Source: Vicinamibacteria bacterium (GTDB lineage Bacteria; Acidobacteriota; Vicinamibacteria; Vicinamibacterales; UBA8438). From it: a DNA stretch of 48,284 nucleotides. Both the position numbers and the translations under genes were made by a program. The DNA is taken from contig JAJEEU010000022.1 of the NCBI GenBank assembly GCA_022820825.1, positions 1 through 48,284 of the forward strand, written 5' to 3'. The notes beneath the pieces are model-generated. The model saw only the letters and a list, made by a program, of their open reading frames with translations. It had not been told where the DNA came from and did no database searches. Below are positions 34,957-43,737 of the stretch, one piece after another; position 1 is the stretch's first letter; the number at the start of each line of letters is the position of its first letter.

Positions 34957-35051
34957 CAGATCCTCCTAGTCCGGCGCGCTGCCTGCGTTACCCGACCGCC
35001 CGCGCGCCGGAGCGTTCGAGACGAGCAAAAAACGTAGTGGAATCGGGACGG

Positions 35052-35080
35052 ATCGTAACGTGCGGGTACCCGCCTGTCAA
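35052..35080 (-). promoter_or_regulatory. Strong sigma-70-like promoter of the HU gene with palindromic spacer
   Basis: On the minus strand there is a consensus TTGACA (35080-35075), a 17-base spacer and TACGAT (35057-35052), giving a start near 35045 and a leader of about 90 nt. The spacer contains the perfect 12-bp palindrome GCGGGTACCCGC (35062-35073), placed where a dimeric repressor would block RNA polymerase. Confidence 0.55.
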
Positions 35081-35104
35081 CGCTCTACCGCCTTTCAAGG
35101 CTGC

Positions 35105-35110
35105 TAGAAT
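35105..35110 (+). promoter_or_regulatory. -10 element abutting queF
   Basis: TAGAAT ends six bases before the queF ATG. There is no Shine-Dalgarno and no clear -35, which fits a leaderless transcript like those proposed for thyX and the MDH-like gene. Confidence 0.45.
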
Positions 35111-35116
35111 TGCGCG

Positions 35117-35464
35117 ATGGCGGACAGCACGGTGGAGACGTTCCCGAATCCCGCGCCCGAGCGCGACTACGAGATCGTCATCCGCTGCCCCGAGTTCACG
35201 TCGGTCTGCCCCAAGACCGGACTGCCGGACTTCGGCGAGATCCGGATTGCCTACGTCCCCGACGGACAATGCCTGGAGCTCAAGGCGCTGAAGCACTACC
35301 TGCTCGGTTTCCGCAACCGCGGCGTGTTCTATGAACGGGCGACCAACGAGATCCTGGACACGCTCGTTGCCGCCTGCCGGCCGCGGCGCATGACGGTCGT
35401 GGGCGATTTCTCGGTACGGGGCGGCATGAGCACGCAGGTAACCGCGGCCTACAGCCCGCGCTGA
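35117..35464 (+). CDS. queF: NADPH-dependent 7-cyano-7-deazaguanine reductase (queuosine pathway)
   Basis: QueF reduces preQ0 to preQ1, a step to the queuosine wobble base of tRNA. The 115-aa protein is the short, unimodular type. FTSVCPKTGLPDFGEI (27-42) contains the thioimide-forming Cys31 and the proton-donor Asp38. The QueF motif is represented by CLELKALKHYLLGFRNRG (52-69), with Glu54 binding substrate. All key residues are present. No ribosome site precedes ATG 35117. The next gene starts at the base right after its stop, implying one transcript. Confidence 0.95.
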   Translation: MADSTVETFPNPAPERDYEIVIRCPEFTSVCPKTGLPDFGEIRIAYVPDGQCLELKALKHYLLGFRNRGVFYERATNEILDTLVAACRPRRMTVVGDFSVRGGMSTQVTAAYSPR

Positions 35465-36427
35465 ATGGCGGCGCATCAACCCATGGCCCGATATGCGGCC
35501 CCCGCGGCGGTACTGCTGGTGCTGGTGCTGGTGCTGGCGTCGCCGGCGGCGCCCGCGCAGCCCGTTGCCTCCCCCGCTCCCCCGATCCTGGTGGTGGAAG
35601 CCGCGGACTCGCTGGCCGGCCTCGCCAGCCAGGTGCGCGAGCTGGACACCACCCGGCTCGCCAGCATCATGCGGCTGACCGGGCTTTCCGACGCCGGCGG
35701 ACCAATCCGTGTGCTGCTCGTGCCGGAAGACGCCGCGCTCGCGCGCGACACGCCGCCCCGGGTGGCGGCATTCGCGGACGGCGCCGCGGATGTGGTGGTG
35801 CTCTTCCCCGCGCGCATAGGGTCGTATCCCTACAGCTCGCTGGAGATCGTTCTGTTTCACGAGGTGGCGCACGTGCTGACCGCGCGCGCCAGTGGCGGCG
35901 GGCGCGTTCCGCGCTGGTTCAACGAGGGTCTGGCCAGCGCCGCCGAACGGACCTGGGGCCTCGGCGCCCGGTCACGCTTCGCCTGGGAGGTGATTGCCGG
36001 CGGGCGGCTGTCGGCGACCGCCCTGGAAGGCCTCTTCTACGGCTCGGACCGCGACGTGGCTCGGGCCTACGCGCTGTCGGATGCGGTCGTCCGCGACATG
36101 CTGGAGCGCTACGGCCCGGACGCGCCGGCCCGCATCCTGGCGCGAATGGCCCGCGGCGCACCGTTCGAGGTCGCCCTCTACGAGGTGACCGGCTATCCGG
36201 TCGATGGCCTGATGCTCTCCTTCTGGTCGCGGCACGACACCTGGAAGTCCTGGATCAGCGCCGCCGGCCATCCCTTCACGCAGTGGTCCGTCATCACGCT
36301 CCTGGCGCTGGCCGCCATCTGGAGCCACCGGCGCCGGCGGCGGGAGCGGCGGCGGCAGTGGGAGCTCGAGGAACAGGCCGAGCAGGACGAGTGGGAGGAG
36401 CACCGGCGGCGCTACCGCATCCACTAG
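35465..36427 (+). CDS. Membrane-anchored gluzincin-type metallopeptidase (peptidase MA-like)
   Basis: The 320-aa protein has an N-terminal signal (about 10-31), a zinc site HEVAH (132-136) with the third ligand probably Glu154 in WFNEGLASAAER, and a hydrophobic helix near 272-287. A very basic and then acidic cytoplasmic tail follows (RRRRRERRRQ, EEQAEQDEWEEHRRR). HExxH followed about 18 residues on by NEGLA is the layout of the peptidase MA group of gluzincins. The protease domain would face the periplasm. The start ATG 35465 directly follows the queF stop; an ATG six codons on is an alternative. Substrate unknown. Confidence 0.85.
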   Translation: MAAHQPMARYAAPAAVLLVLVLVLASPAAPAQPVASPAPPILVVEAADSLAGLASQVRELDTTRLASIMRLTGLSDAGGPIRVLLVPEDAALARDTPPRVAAFADGAADVVVLFPARIGSYPYSSLEIVLFHEVAHVLTARASGGGRVPRWFNEGLASAAERTWGLGARSRFAWEVIAGGRLSATALEGLFYGSDRDVARAYALSDAVVRDMLERYGPDAPARILARMARGAPFEVALYEVTGYPVDGLMLSFWSRHDTWKSWISAAGHPFTQWSVITLLALAAIWSHRRRRRERRRQWELEEQAEQDEWEEHRRRYRIH

Positions 36428-36432
36428 GGCTG

Positions 36433-36789
36433 CTACGAGATGGTCAGGAGGGTGTAGCCCGCCGCCAGCGTTCCCGCGAGGGCCGCGCCGTAGCAGACGA
36501 CGGCGATCGGCTGGTGCAGGCTCGGCTGCACCCGGAACAGGTCGTACGCGGTATAGCGGATGCGGTGCGCGGCGTGGAACAGCGGCAGGAGGATGAACAC
36601 GAACAGGTAGAGCCGCGTGATGGGATGCACAACCAGGGCGTGCAGCCACTCGTACCCGGGCGCTTCGAGCATGCCGAGCGGAAACGCCAGGCCAAACAGC
36701 AGGATGTGCACCGGGAAGAGCATCGCCGACACCATGCCCCCGCCCCCGAACAGGAACCACAGAAACGGCGTCAGGCTTCGCTTGGCCAT
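36433..36789 (-). CDS. frdD: Fumarate reductase membrane subunit D
   Basis: The 118-aa protein is a three-helix membrane anchor (helices about 20-40, 57-75, 96-116) of a quinol:fumarate reductase or succinate dehydrogenase. FLWFLFGGGGMVSAMLFPVH and LFHAAHRIRYTAYDL resemble E. coli FrdD. Two anchor genes of this length, without the conserved haem His pairs of SdhC/D, favour the haem-less FrdCD type. It starts at the base after the frdC stop (TAG then ATG) and ends the operon, converging on the metallopeptidase gene. The direction of catalysis in the cell cannot be decided from sequence. Confidence 0.9.
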   Translation of the reverse strand: MAKRSLTPFLWFLFGGGGMVSAMLFPVHILLFGLAFPLGMLEAPGYEWLHALVVHPITRLYLFVFILLPLFHAAHRIRYTAYDLFRVQPSLHQPIAVVCYGAALAGTLAAGYTLLTIS

Positions 36790-37206
36790 CTATCCTCGCA
36801 GCACGATGTAGGCCACAACCACCGAGACGACCAGCCACCCGGCCATGTGGGCCCCGGTGATGACGCTGCCCGGGACGCGCTGCTCGCCCACGCGCAGCAC
36901 GATAGTCGTCTGCACCGCGGGGAACCACGTCACCGTGTGGTACACCGCGGCCAGGAAGGCCAGCACGCTGAACCCGATGCCTGCCGGCGAAGCCAGCATT
37001 GCGGCGAAAGCCGCGTACGCCTCCGGACCCTCACCCACCGCGCGGACCTGCAGCAGGGTCAGGATGGCGAACGCCCCGACAAACAGGCAGGTCAACTCGC
37101 GGACGACGAACTTGAAGTACGCGGGGCGGTCCAGCCACCACCAGAACGATATCGGCCGGCGGTACAGCTTGAGCTCCCTGGTCGGCGCCAGCGACGGGTT
37201 GCTCAC
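36790..37206 (-). CDS. frdC: Fumarate reductase membrane subunit C
   Basis: The 138-aa anchor subunit starts with a hydrophilic stretch ([20 protein letters not shown]) typical of FrdC and has three helices (about 30-52, 68-90, 113-136), with a conserved AVYHTVTWF segment between them. Together with FrdD it binds quinone and holds the FrdAB head at the inner membrane. Start GTG 37206 overlaps the frdB stop by 4 bp (GTGA), and its own TAG abuts the frdD ATG, so all four genes should be co-translated in near-equal amounts. Confidence 0.9.
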   Translation of the reverse strand: MSNPSLAPTRELKLYRRPISFWWWLDRPAYFKFVVRELTCLFVGAFAILTLLQVRAVGEGPEAYAAFAAMLASPAGIGFSVLAFLAAVYHTVTWFPAVQTTIVLRVGEQRVPGSVITGAHMAGWLVVSVVVAYIVLRG

Positions 37207-37949
37207 TTCGTCCCCCACGGCAAGAGCATCGACTTGAGGTAGTCCGTGGCGCTCCCCATCTTGTAGAGCTGGATTGCGCCGGCCGGATCGACGTTTTTCG
37301 GGCACACCTTGGTGCACTCGCCGACGAACGTGCAGCCCCAGAGGCCCTCGTGCGCATCCAGGGCGTCCATGCGCTCTTCCTTGCCCTTGTCGCGCGAATC
37401 GAGGTTGTAGCGCTGGGCCAGGGCAATGGCGGCCGGTCCGGTGAACTCCGGCTCGAGGCCGATGACCGGGCAGGCGGAGTAGCAGATCATGCAGTTGATG
37501 CACATGCTGAACTGCTTGTAGGCGTCCAGCTCCACGGGCGTCTGCCGGAATTCCACCGCCTCGGTCGCCTCCACGTCGTCGCGGATGATCCACGGCTTCA
37601 CGTTCGACAGCTTCTCCAGGAAGCTCGACATGTCGATCACCAGATCGCGCACGACCGGAAAGAACTGCAGCGGCTCGATCCGGATCGGCTGCGTGGGGTC
37701 GTAGTCGGTCAGCGGTACCGCGCAGGTCAGCTTCGGCTCGCCGTTCGCCATCATGCCGCAACTGCCGCAGACGCCCATCCGGCACGACCAGCGGAACGTT
37801 ACCGAGCCGTCGATCTGGTTCTTGACATAGTTCAGGGCGTCGAGAATCACCCAGTCCTTGTTGTACGGCACCTCGTACGACTGCAGGGTGGGCTCCGACT
37901 CCACTTCCGGACGGTATCGCGAAACCTCGAGCCTGATTGTCTCCGCCAT
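37203..37949 (-). CDS. frdB: Fumarate reductase / succinate dehydrogenase iron-sulfur subunit
   Basis: The 248-aa subunit relays electrons between FAD in FrdA and the membrane quinone. The [2Fe-2S] ligands are C56, C61, C64 and C76 ([11 protein letters not shown]). The C-terminal ferredoxin domain has C150, C153, C156 and C160 ([13 protein letters not shown]) and C206, C212 and C216 ([18 protein letters not shown]), for the [4Fe-4S] and [3Fe-4S] clusters. All ligands are present. It starts one base after the frdA stop, with GGAAAG upstream, and overlaps frdC. Confidence 0.95.
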   Translation of the reverse strand: MAETIRLEVSRYRPEVESEPTLQSYEVPYNKDWVILDALNYVKNQIDGSVTFRWSCRMGVCGSCGMMANGEPKLTCAVPLTDYDPTQPIRIEPLQFFPVVRDLVIDMSSFLEKLSNVKPWIIRDDVEATEAVEFRQTPVELDAYKQFSMCINCMICYSACPVIGLEPEFTGPAAIALAQRYNLDSRDKGKEERMDALDAHEGLWGCTFVGECTKVCPKNVDPAGAIQLYKMGSATDYLKSMLLPWGTK

Positions 37950-37950
37950 G

Positions 37951-39693
37951 TCACTGCTTTCCGTAGACGCGAGCGCCGGGCGGCCACTTGGTGATGGTGA
38001 CCGGCGAGTACTCGATGCGCACCGATCCGTCGTCGTTCCGGTACGCCAGGGAATGCGCGAGGAAGTTGTCGTCGTCCCGCGCCGGGAAGTCGGTGCGCTG
38101 GTGGGCGCCGCGCGACTCGGTACGCTGCTCGCCCGAGCGCAGGATGATCTCGGCCAGCTCCAGCATGTAATCGAGCTCGAGGGCCGAGATGAACTCGGTG
38201 TTGAACGTACGGCTGCGATCCTCCAGCTTGAGGTGGCGGGCGTGCTGGCGCAGGCGGCCCAGCGTCTCGGCGCCCGCGGCGAGCGAGTCGCCGGAGCGAT
38301 AGATGCCGGCGCTCTCCTCCATGGTCGACTGCATTTCCGAGCGCAGGTCGGCGATCCGTTCGGTGCCGTCGGTCTTGTCCATCAGCGACCGCAGCCGCCG
38401 CTCCTCGTCGCTTGCCTGCGCTTCGACCGCCGCGCCCGGCGCCGGCGCGCCGTCGACGTACTCGGCCGCCGCCCGGCCTGCCCGCGCGCCGAACACGAGG
38501 CACTCGGTCAACGAATTGGAACCGAGGCGGTTGGCGCCGTTGAGGCTCACGCAGGCTGCCTCGCCCGCGGCGTACAGCCCCGCAATCGGCGTCGCCCCGT
38601 GGATGTCGGTGTGCACGCCGCCCATGATGTAGTGCACCACCGGACGCACGGGAATCACCTCGTGCACCGGGTCGAGATTGGCGTACTTCAGGCACAGCTC
38701 GCGCACGAACGGCAGCTTCTTGTCGATGACCGTCTCGCCGATGTGGCGGATGTCCAGGTTTACATAGTGGCCGTACGGCCCTTCCAGCGTGCGGCCGCGC
38801 TCCTGCTCCTTGATGAACGCCTGCGACAGCCGGTCTCGCGGGCCGAGCTCCATCGTCCTGTGCACCGGCTTCGGCTCCGGCGTTCCGAGCGCGTAGTCCT
38901 GCAGGTAGCGGTAGCCGTCCTTGTTCACCAGCCAGCCGCCTTCAGCCCGCGTCGCCTCGGTAATCAGGATGCCGGTGGCCGGGAGTCCGGTCGGGTGGTA
39001 CTGGACGAACTCCATGTCCTTGAGCGGCGCGCCCGCGCGGTACGCCAGGGCCATCCCGTCGCCGTTCTTGATGTTGGCGTTCGTCGTGAAGGGGAAAATC
39101 TTGCCGCAGCCGCCCGTGCACAGGATTACGGCCTTCGCCAGGATGCTGTGGACCTCGCCCGTCGCGATCTCGACGGCGACCACGCCGGCGCACCGGCCGT
39201 CATCCACCAACAGGCGCGAGACGAACCACTCGTCGTAGCGCTTGACGCTCTTGTACTTGAGCGACGTCTGGAACAACGAGTGCAGCATGTGGAAACCGGT
39301 CTTGTCGGCGGCGAACCAGGTGCGGCTCACCTTCATGCCGCCGAACGGCCGCACGGCGACGGTGCCGTCCGGCTCGCGGCTCCACGGACAGCCCCAGTGC
39401 TCGAGCTGCACCATCTCGCGGGGCGCCTCGTCGACGAACGCCTCCACGACGTCCTGGTCGCACAACCAGTCGGCGCCGGACACCGTGTCGTAGGCGTGCG
39501 CCTCCAGGCTGTCCGTCGACTTGATTACCGCCGCCGCTCCCCCTTCGGCCGCCACCGTGTGGCTCCGCATGGGGTACACCTTCGACACGACGGCGACGTC
39601 CAGGTCGGGCCGGGCCTCGGCCGCCGCAATGCTGGCGCGAAGACCGGCGCCGCCGCCGCCCACGATTAGCAGGTCACAGGAATAGCTGGCCAT
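37951..39693 (-). CDS. frdA: Fumarate reductase / succinate dehydrogenase flavoprotein subunit
   Basis: The 580-aa subunit holds covalent FAD and interconverts succinate and fumarate. It shows GGGGAGLRA (12-20), the flavinylated His45 in [31 protein letters not shown] and the C-terminal [10 protein letters not shown]. First gene of frdABCD, with a plausible promoter at 39767-39738. No ribosome site is seen before ATG 39693. Reduction of fumarate or oxidation of succinate are both possible. In an organism rich in PQQ enzymes and cytochromes, an aerobic succinate dehydrogenase role is at least as likely as fumarate respiration. Confidence 0.95.
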   Translation of the reverse strand: MASYSCDLLIVGGGGAGLRASIAAAEARPDLDVAVVSKVYPMRSHTVAAEGGAAAVIKSTDSLEAHAYDTVSGADWLCDQDVVEAFVDEAPREMVQLEHWGCPWSREPDGTVAVRPFGGMKVSRTWFAADKTGFHMLHSLFQTSLKYKSVKRYDEWFVSRLLVDDGRCAGVVAVEIATGEVHSILAKAVILCTGGCGKIFPFTTNANIKNGDGMALAYRAGAPLKDMEFVQYHPTGLPATGILITEATRAEGGWLVNKDGYRYLQDYALGTPEPKPVHRTMELGPRDRLSQAFIKEQERGRTLEGPYGHYVNLDIRHIGETVIDKKLPFVRELCLKYANLDPVHEVIPVRPVVHYIMGGVHTDIHGATPIAGLYAAGEAACVSLNGANRLGSNSLTECLVFGARAGRAAAEYVDGAPAPGAAVEAQASDEERRLRSLMDKTDGTERIADLRSEMQSTMEESAGIYRSGDSLAAGAETLGRLRQHARHLKLEDRSRTFNTEFISALELDYMLELAEIILRSGEQRTESRGAHQRTDFPARDDDNFLAHSLAYRNDDGSVRIEYSPVTITKWPPGARVYGKQ

Positions 39694-39737
39694 GAACGAT
39701 AGCTAGGAGTGCTCTCGACGCGGTGAACAATCGAAAA

Positions 39738-39767
39738 AGGATAGTCCAGGCGAACACCGCGCATCAA
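39738..39767 (-). promoter_or_regulatory. Candidate promoter of frdABCD
   Basis: Minus strand: TTGATG (39767-39762), 18 bases, TATCCT (39743-39738), giving a start near 39731 and a 38-base leader to frdA. It lies just beside the palindromic repeat at 39772-39937. Confidence 0.4.
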
Positions 39768-39771
39768 GCGC

Positions 39772-39937
39772 CTAGCAGTCCGTGGTGAAACCCCGCGTCG
39801 CACCGAGAGCGGCGAGGCGCGCGGCTGACAAGGCGCGAGGAGCGAGCATATTCGACGATATGTGAGTGACGAGCAACACAGTCAGGCGTGATGCATCGTC
39901 GCTCGAATGCAGCGGGGTTTTCGCCACGGGCTGCTAG
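39772..39937. repeat. 166-bp CTAG-ended palindromic element (MITE/REP-like)
   Basis: The left end CTAGCAGTCCGTGGTGAAAC (39772 onward, continuing CCCGC to 39796) is the inverted copy of the right end, which runs back from CTAG at 39937 to GCGGGG at 39912. The two match over about 25 bases with two or three mismatches. Inside, smaller inverted pairs (CATAT/ATATG near 39849-39862, GCTGAC/GTCAGG) allow the whole element to fold into one long branched hairpin. It has no reading frame. Its right end touches the first base of the thiO stop codon (39938) and its left end stops 4 bases from the frd -35. Possible non-autonomous transposon or extragenic palindromic repeat; it may also terminate thiO transcripts. 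No second copy was noticed in the window. Confidence 0.65.
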
Positions 39938-41053
39938 TCAGAACTTCCCGAAGCGGGACGGCGTCATGACGCCGAGCGCCGGGTCGTCGTCTTCTTCGAG
40001 CACCAGGCCGGCAACGATCTCCGCGGTCAGGGGCGCGAGCAGAATGCCGTTGCGATAGTGGCCGGTGGCGTAGACGAGGCCCGGCAGGCTCGCCGAGGGC
40101 CCCACGACCGGCAGCTCGTCCGGCGTGGCGGGGCGCAGGCCGACGCGCACGGCACGGAACCAGGCCGCCCCCGCCTCCGGAACGATTTCGCGGGTCATGG
40201 CCAGCAGGTGCTGGACCCCGTTGACGGTGGCGCGCTCGTCGAATCCGACGTCCTCGATGGTGGCGCCGGCCAGCACCGAACCGTCGCTCCACGGCACCAG
40301 GTAGCACTCCGCGGACCAGATCACGCGGGAAAGGCGCGAGGCCGGCCAGCCGAGGTGCAGTATCTGTCCCCGTACCGGCCGCACGGGCGTCGCGGGAGCG
40401 CCGTCCACCTCCACCTGGCCGGACCAACTGCCGGCCGCCAGCACGACGCGGTCGCAGGCGATGGAGTCGCCGGCCAGCTCCACGCGCAGACCGCCGCGGC
40501 GGCGCGTGACGCGGGCCGCGGCCGTGGACGAGGTGAACGTCACGCCGTACGCACCCGCGGCGCGCTGCAGCGCGCCCGCCAGCTCGACGGCGCCGACGAA
40601 ACCGTGGGAGTGGACGAGCAGGCCGCCGGCAACCCGGTCGGACAACTGCTTCTCCACCCGGCGCACGTCCGTGGCGCCGAGCAGGTCGCAGCGGATGTCG
40701 TGCGCCGCGCATGCCCTGGCCGTCGCCCGCAGGCCGGACATGGCGGCGTCCGCCAGCGCGACTTCGAGCGTTCCGCCGCGCGCGTACTGCACGGGGGCGC
40801 CGGAGTCCTCGACCACGCGCGCCACGAACTCGTCGAACATCGCCAGGCTGCGGGCGCCGAGCTCGACCAGCGGCCGCCCCTCGTGTGCACTCAGGAACGG
40901 GGCGAGCACGCCGGCGGATGCCTGCGTCGCGCCCTGCCCTACCGCCCGCCGGTCGACGACGCGCACCCGCGCGCCGCGCCGCGCCAGCTCGTACGCCACC
41001 GCGCAGCCGATGATGCCGGCCCCCACGACGACAACCTGCGCTGTCTTTGCCAT
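39938..41053 (-). CDS. thiO: Glycine oxidase ThiO (FAD-dependent, thiamine pathway)
   Basis: ThiO oxidises glycine to the imine used to build the thiamine thiazole. The 371-aa protein starts at ATG 41053 and has the FAD-binding VVVVGAGIIGCAVAYELARR (about 7-26), followed by GQGATQASAGVLAPF, a typical D-amino-acid oxidase-family segment. ILHLGWPAS, VIWSAECYLVPW (Tyr in the substrate region) and the C-terminal PVVGPSASLPGLVYATGHYR, with the GHYRNG element of ThiO, complete it. The frame is open further upstream from a TTG, but that extension looks unnatural. No other thiamine thiazole gene is nearby except thiI at 25,480. A 138-bp gap, with no gene seen, separates it from the transporter upstream. 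Confidence 0.9.
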   Translation of the reverse strand: MAKTAQVVVVGAGIIGCAVAYELARRGARVRVVDRRAVGQGATQASAGVLAPFLSAHEGRPLVELGARSLAMFDEFVARVVEDSGAPVQYARGGTLEVALADAAMSGLRATARACAAHDIRCDLLGATDVRRVEKQLSDRVAGGLLVHSHGFVGAVELAGALQRAAGAYGVTFTSSTAAARVTRRRGGLRVELAGDSIACDRVVLAAGSWSGQVEVDGAPATPVRPVRGQILHLGWPASRLSRVIWSAECYLVPWSDGSVLAGATIEDVGFDERATVNGVQHLLAMTREIVPEAGAAWFRAVRVGLRPATPDELPVVGPSASLPGLVYATGHYRNGILLAPLTAEIVAGLVLEEDDDPALGVMTPSRFGKF

Positions 41054-41191
41054 TGCGCTGCTACGAGCTCCGATCAGCCGCCGGGACGCGGCGGCGCTGC
41101 CGTCTCCATGATCTGCCGGCGTGAAATCGTATGACAAATCCGCGGCGAGGGTCGGATGCCCGCCGCCGGAAGAGAGCTCCGGGGCCAGCGG

Positions 41192-42352
41192 CTAATCGAA
41201 CAACTGCGCGATGGCGATGCACAGGCTCGGCAGACCGTAGAACAGCACGGCCACCCAGAAGATCGTCAGCTTCCGCGAACGGAGCGCCAGCCGTGTAATC
41301 CCGCGAGCGACATCGAGCGGCACCTTCCGGATCCGTTGCAGCGGATAGATGATGAGGACCCCGCTCAGGTTGAACAGCAGGTGCACCAGGGCGATCTGCA
41401 GGCCCACGGCGGCATTCGGCCCCGACACGGCCATCGCCGCCAGCAACGCGGTGACGGTAGTGCCGATGTTTGCGCCGATGGTCACGGGAAACGCCTGTTC
41501 CAACCGCAGCAGGCCCGCGCCGCCGAGCGGTACGAGCACCGACGTGGTGATGGAGCTGGACTGCACCATCACGGTCACCGCGGCGCCGACCAGCATCGAG
41601 AGCACGGCGCTGCGTCCGAGCGCGCCGTTGATGGCTCGCTCGACCCGCGAATGAAGCGCGGACCGCAGCACCCGCACGAGCAGGAACAGGGCGAAGAAGA
41701 TGAACAGCCCGCTGAGCACGATGAGGAACGTCGCACGGGCGCCCTGGACCCCGAACAGCAGGCCGGCCAGCGCCGTGAACGGCGCCAGCCCGGCGTCGAG
41801 CACCACGTCGAGCGGGCTCTCGTACTCGACGCCGCCCACGTCCCCGAGCAATCCCGCCAGCCAGACGGCGGTGCTGCGCAGGTACCCGGTGGCCATCTCG
41901 AGCGGCAGGAGGATGAGCACGCTGAAGTAGTTGAAGGCGTCGTGGCAGATGGCCACCGGGAACGCCCGCCCGAACTCGTCCCGGCGGCCCAGGTGCGCCA
42001 GCGAGACGAGGGTCGCCGTGACCGTCGTGCCGATGTTCGCCCCCATCACCATCGGGATGGCGTTGGCCAGCGGCAGCGGATTCTCGGGCGCCGCCACGAG
42101 CGCGACGATCATCGACGTGGTCACCGACGAGCTCTGGACGACGGTGGTGGCCAGCAATCCGACGACGAGACCGACGAAAGGGTTCTCCGTCGCCTCGAAG
42201 AAGCCGCGGATCAGGTCTTCGCCCAGCAGCCGGAAGCCCGAGCCGAGCCCCTTGACGCCGAGCAGAAAAACGAACAGGAAAAACAGCGCCGCCGACAGTC
42301 GAGGCAGCAGATTGGGAGTCGCGTCCTGGACGGACCGGGCGGGCGTAGTCAA
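41192..42352 (-). CDS. Na+/phosphate-cotransporter-type membrane protein (PF02690 family)
   Basis: The 386-aa protein is an inner-membrane symporter-like protein with two inverted Na/Pi repeats, each having a QSSS motif (QSSSVTTSMIVAL at 73-85; QSSSITTSVLVPL in the second half) and GANIGTTVTA. The NptA/SLC34 family couples Na+ to phosphate uptake or export. The cytoplasmic PhoU-like domain that many bacterial members carry is absent here. The start is ambiguous: TTG 42352 is the first codon, nine bases after TAGAAT on the minus strand (42367-42362), without a ribosome site. No downstream ATG is close enough to keep the first helix intact. Confidence 0.87.
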   Translation of the reverse strand: MTTPARSVQDATPNLLPRLSAALFFLFVFLLGVKGLGSGFRLLGEDLIRGFFEATENPFVGLVVGLLATTVVQSSSVTTSMIVALVAAPENPLPLANAIPMVMGANIGTTVTATLVSLAHLGRRDEFGRAFPVAICHDAFNYFSVLILLPLEMATGYLRSTAVWLAGLLGDVGGVEYESPLDVVLDAGLAPFTALAGLLFGVQGARATFLIVLSGLFIFFALFLLVRVLRSALHSRVERAINGALGRSAVLSMLVGAAVTVMVQSSSITTSVLVPLGGAGLLRLEQAFPVTIGANIGTTVTALLAAMAVSGPNAAVGLQIALVHLLFNLSGVLIIYPLQRIRKVPLDVARGITRLALRSRKLTIFWVAVLFYGLPSLCIAIAQLFD

Positions 42353-42573
42353 GCAGGCGCAATTCTATATGAAGGCCCCCGGCTCGCAGGTTAAAACACT
42401 GTCACATCCTGACGTCGGCGGCGCGCGGCGCGACGCCCTCGCGACGAACGCCGGCGAGCAACGCGGGCCGGGGTCCTCTGCGGGTGACACTCCATTCCGA
42501 CAGCGGACAATCGGGCTGAATCGGGAGTCCACAACGTCCGAAAAACAGGGTGCAGTCGCTGTTCCCGCAGCGG

Positions 42574-42600
42574 CACGACAATTGCAGCTCTGCAGTCGTG
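42574..42600. other. Hairpin in the leader of the glycine-zipper gene
   Basis: In the 282-bp gap, CACGAC (42574-42579), AAT, TGCAG, CT, CTGCA and GTCGTG (to 42600) pair into an 11-bp stem with a 3-base bulge and a 2-base loop, ending 34 bases before the ATG at 42635. There is no following T-run. It may be a leader RNA structure or an operator for a dimeric regulator. Confidence 0.4.
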
Positions 42601-42634
42601 AGACCGACGTGCAAGCTTCACTGGAGAGATTCTC

Positions 42635-43717
42635 ATGGAAGTCAGACCTGCGGCCTTCGTGATCCTCACCGCCCTCGTGACGGCAGCGGCCGGCGCCGGC
42701 GGCTGGCTGGCCGTGCGCCAGAACCGCGCCGACGCGGCGGGGAGCGAGCATGCCCGCACGGCGCCCGCCAGCCACCCCGGCGAGTTCCCCTCGGCGACCG
42801 CTGCCGCGACCGTCATGGCGGTTGCGGCCGCCGGTGGGACAGGAACAACGGAGCCGGATCCACCCCCGGCGCCCGACCGGGCGGGGCCGCCGCCGGCGGA
42901 GACCCGGGCGCCGGTCCGGACGGTCAACGCCGGCGCGGGCACGGAGACCACCACCGGCGACTCGGAACCGGCGCCGGAGGCAACGGCCGGGCTGCCCGCA
43001 CCGGCGGCGGAAGAGCTTCCGCGGGCGCCGGGCGATCCGCATGCGGATGGACTGCCGCCCGCCACCGGGACAGCCGCGGACGCGCCGCCGGCCCCCGCGT
43101 CCGATCTTCCCCGCGTTACCGGCTGGGTACGCAGGACCGACAATGCTGTCCGAGCCGACGAGGGTCCACCGCCCGTCGAGCGGCTGGTGATCGCGGCCGA
43201 ATCGGTCATCGGACTGCAGTTGGAAACGGGCGTATCGAGCGCGGACGCCAGGGTCGAGGATGACGTGGTTGCCCGCGTTGCGCGCAACGTGCTGGCCGGC
43301 GGCCGCACCGCGCTGCCCGCCGGAACGCGTGTCCTGGGATCCGTGGTCCTGGTCGAACAGGCCGGCAAGCTGCGCGGCAGCCCGCGGCTCGGCGTCCGTT
43401 TCCATACCGCCGTTACCGACGACGGGAGCGAGGTGCCGCTGGCCACCGACGCGGTCTATCGCGAAGGGCCGGGCAGGGGCAGCGGGAGCACGCGGCGTAT
43501 CGGCGGCGGCGCTGTGGGCGGCGCCATCCTGGGCGCCATCTTCGGCGGCAAGCGCGGGGCGGCCATCGGCAGCGCTGCCGGAGCGGCTGGCGGCACCGCC
43601 CTGGCCATGGCCGGCGACGGCCCGCCCGCCACGTTCCAGGCAGGCGCCGCCGTGACGATCCGGCTCCTGAATCCGGCCACCGTTGCGGTCGATCGCCCGC
43701 GTCCGGACCGGCGCTAG
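42635..43717 (+). CDS. Envelope protein with Pro/Ala-rich linker and C-terminal glycine zipper
   Basis: I recognise no named family. The 360-aa protein has one N-terminal hydrophobic helix (about 5-26) and a low-complexity Ala/Pro/Thr/Glu-rich linker (about 30-165). A beta-rich domain follows (VERLVIAAESVIGLQLETG, DDVVARVARNVLAGGRTALP, GTRVLGSVVLVEQAG), resembling the C-terminal domains of TrbI/VirB10- or FlgA-like periplasmic proteins only in a general way. A glycine zipper follows (GGGAVGGAILGAIFGGKRGA, about 289-308) that could insert in a membrane. Start ATG 42635 has GGAG 8 nt upstream. It would span the periplasm from an inner-membrane anchor. Confidence 0.75.
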   Translation: MEVRPAAFVILTALVTAAAGAGGWLAVRQNRADAAGSEHARTAPASHPGEFPSATAAATVMAVAAAGGTGTTEPDPPPAPDRAGPPPAETRAPVRTVNAGAGTETTTGDSEPAPEATAGLPAPAAEELPRAPGDPHADGLPPATGTAADAPPAPASDLPRVTGWVRRTDNAVRADEGPPPVERLVIAAESVIGLQLETGVSSADARVEDDVVARVARNVLAGGRTALPAGTRVLGSVVLVEQAGKLRGSPRLGVRFHTAVTDDGSEVPLATDAVYREGPGRGSGSTRRIGGGAVGGAILGAIFGGKRGAAIGSAAGAAGGTALAMAGDGPPATFQAGAAVTIRLLNPATVAVDRPRPDRR

Positions 43718-43725
43718 GGCCGTGC

Positions 43726-43731
43726 TATAGT
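43726..43731 (+). promoter_or_regulatory. -10 element abutting the PlsB-like acyltransferase gene
   Basis: TATAGT ends six bases before the GTG start, with no ribosome site between. The pattern matches the leaderless starts proposed for thyX, the MDH-like gene and queF. Confidence 0.4.
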
Positions 43732-43737
43732 TCGGTC

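Noticed and set aside
36433..37206. Calling the two small membrane genes sdhC and sdhD
   Set aside because: They lack the conserved haem-ligand His pattern of SdhCD and resemble FrdC/FrdD in order and segments. The physiological direction remains open.
41054..41137. 28-codon upstream extension of thiO from a TTG
   Set aside because: The added residues look unrelated to the family, whose proteins begin just before the FAD-binding GAGIIG motif.
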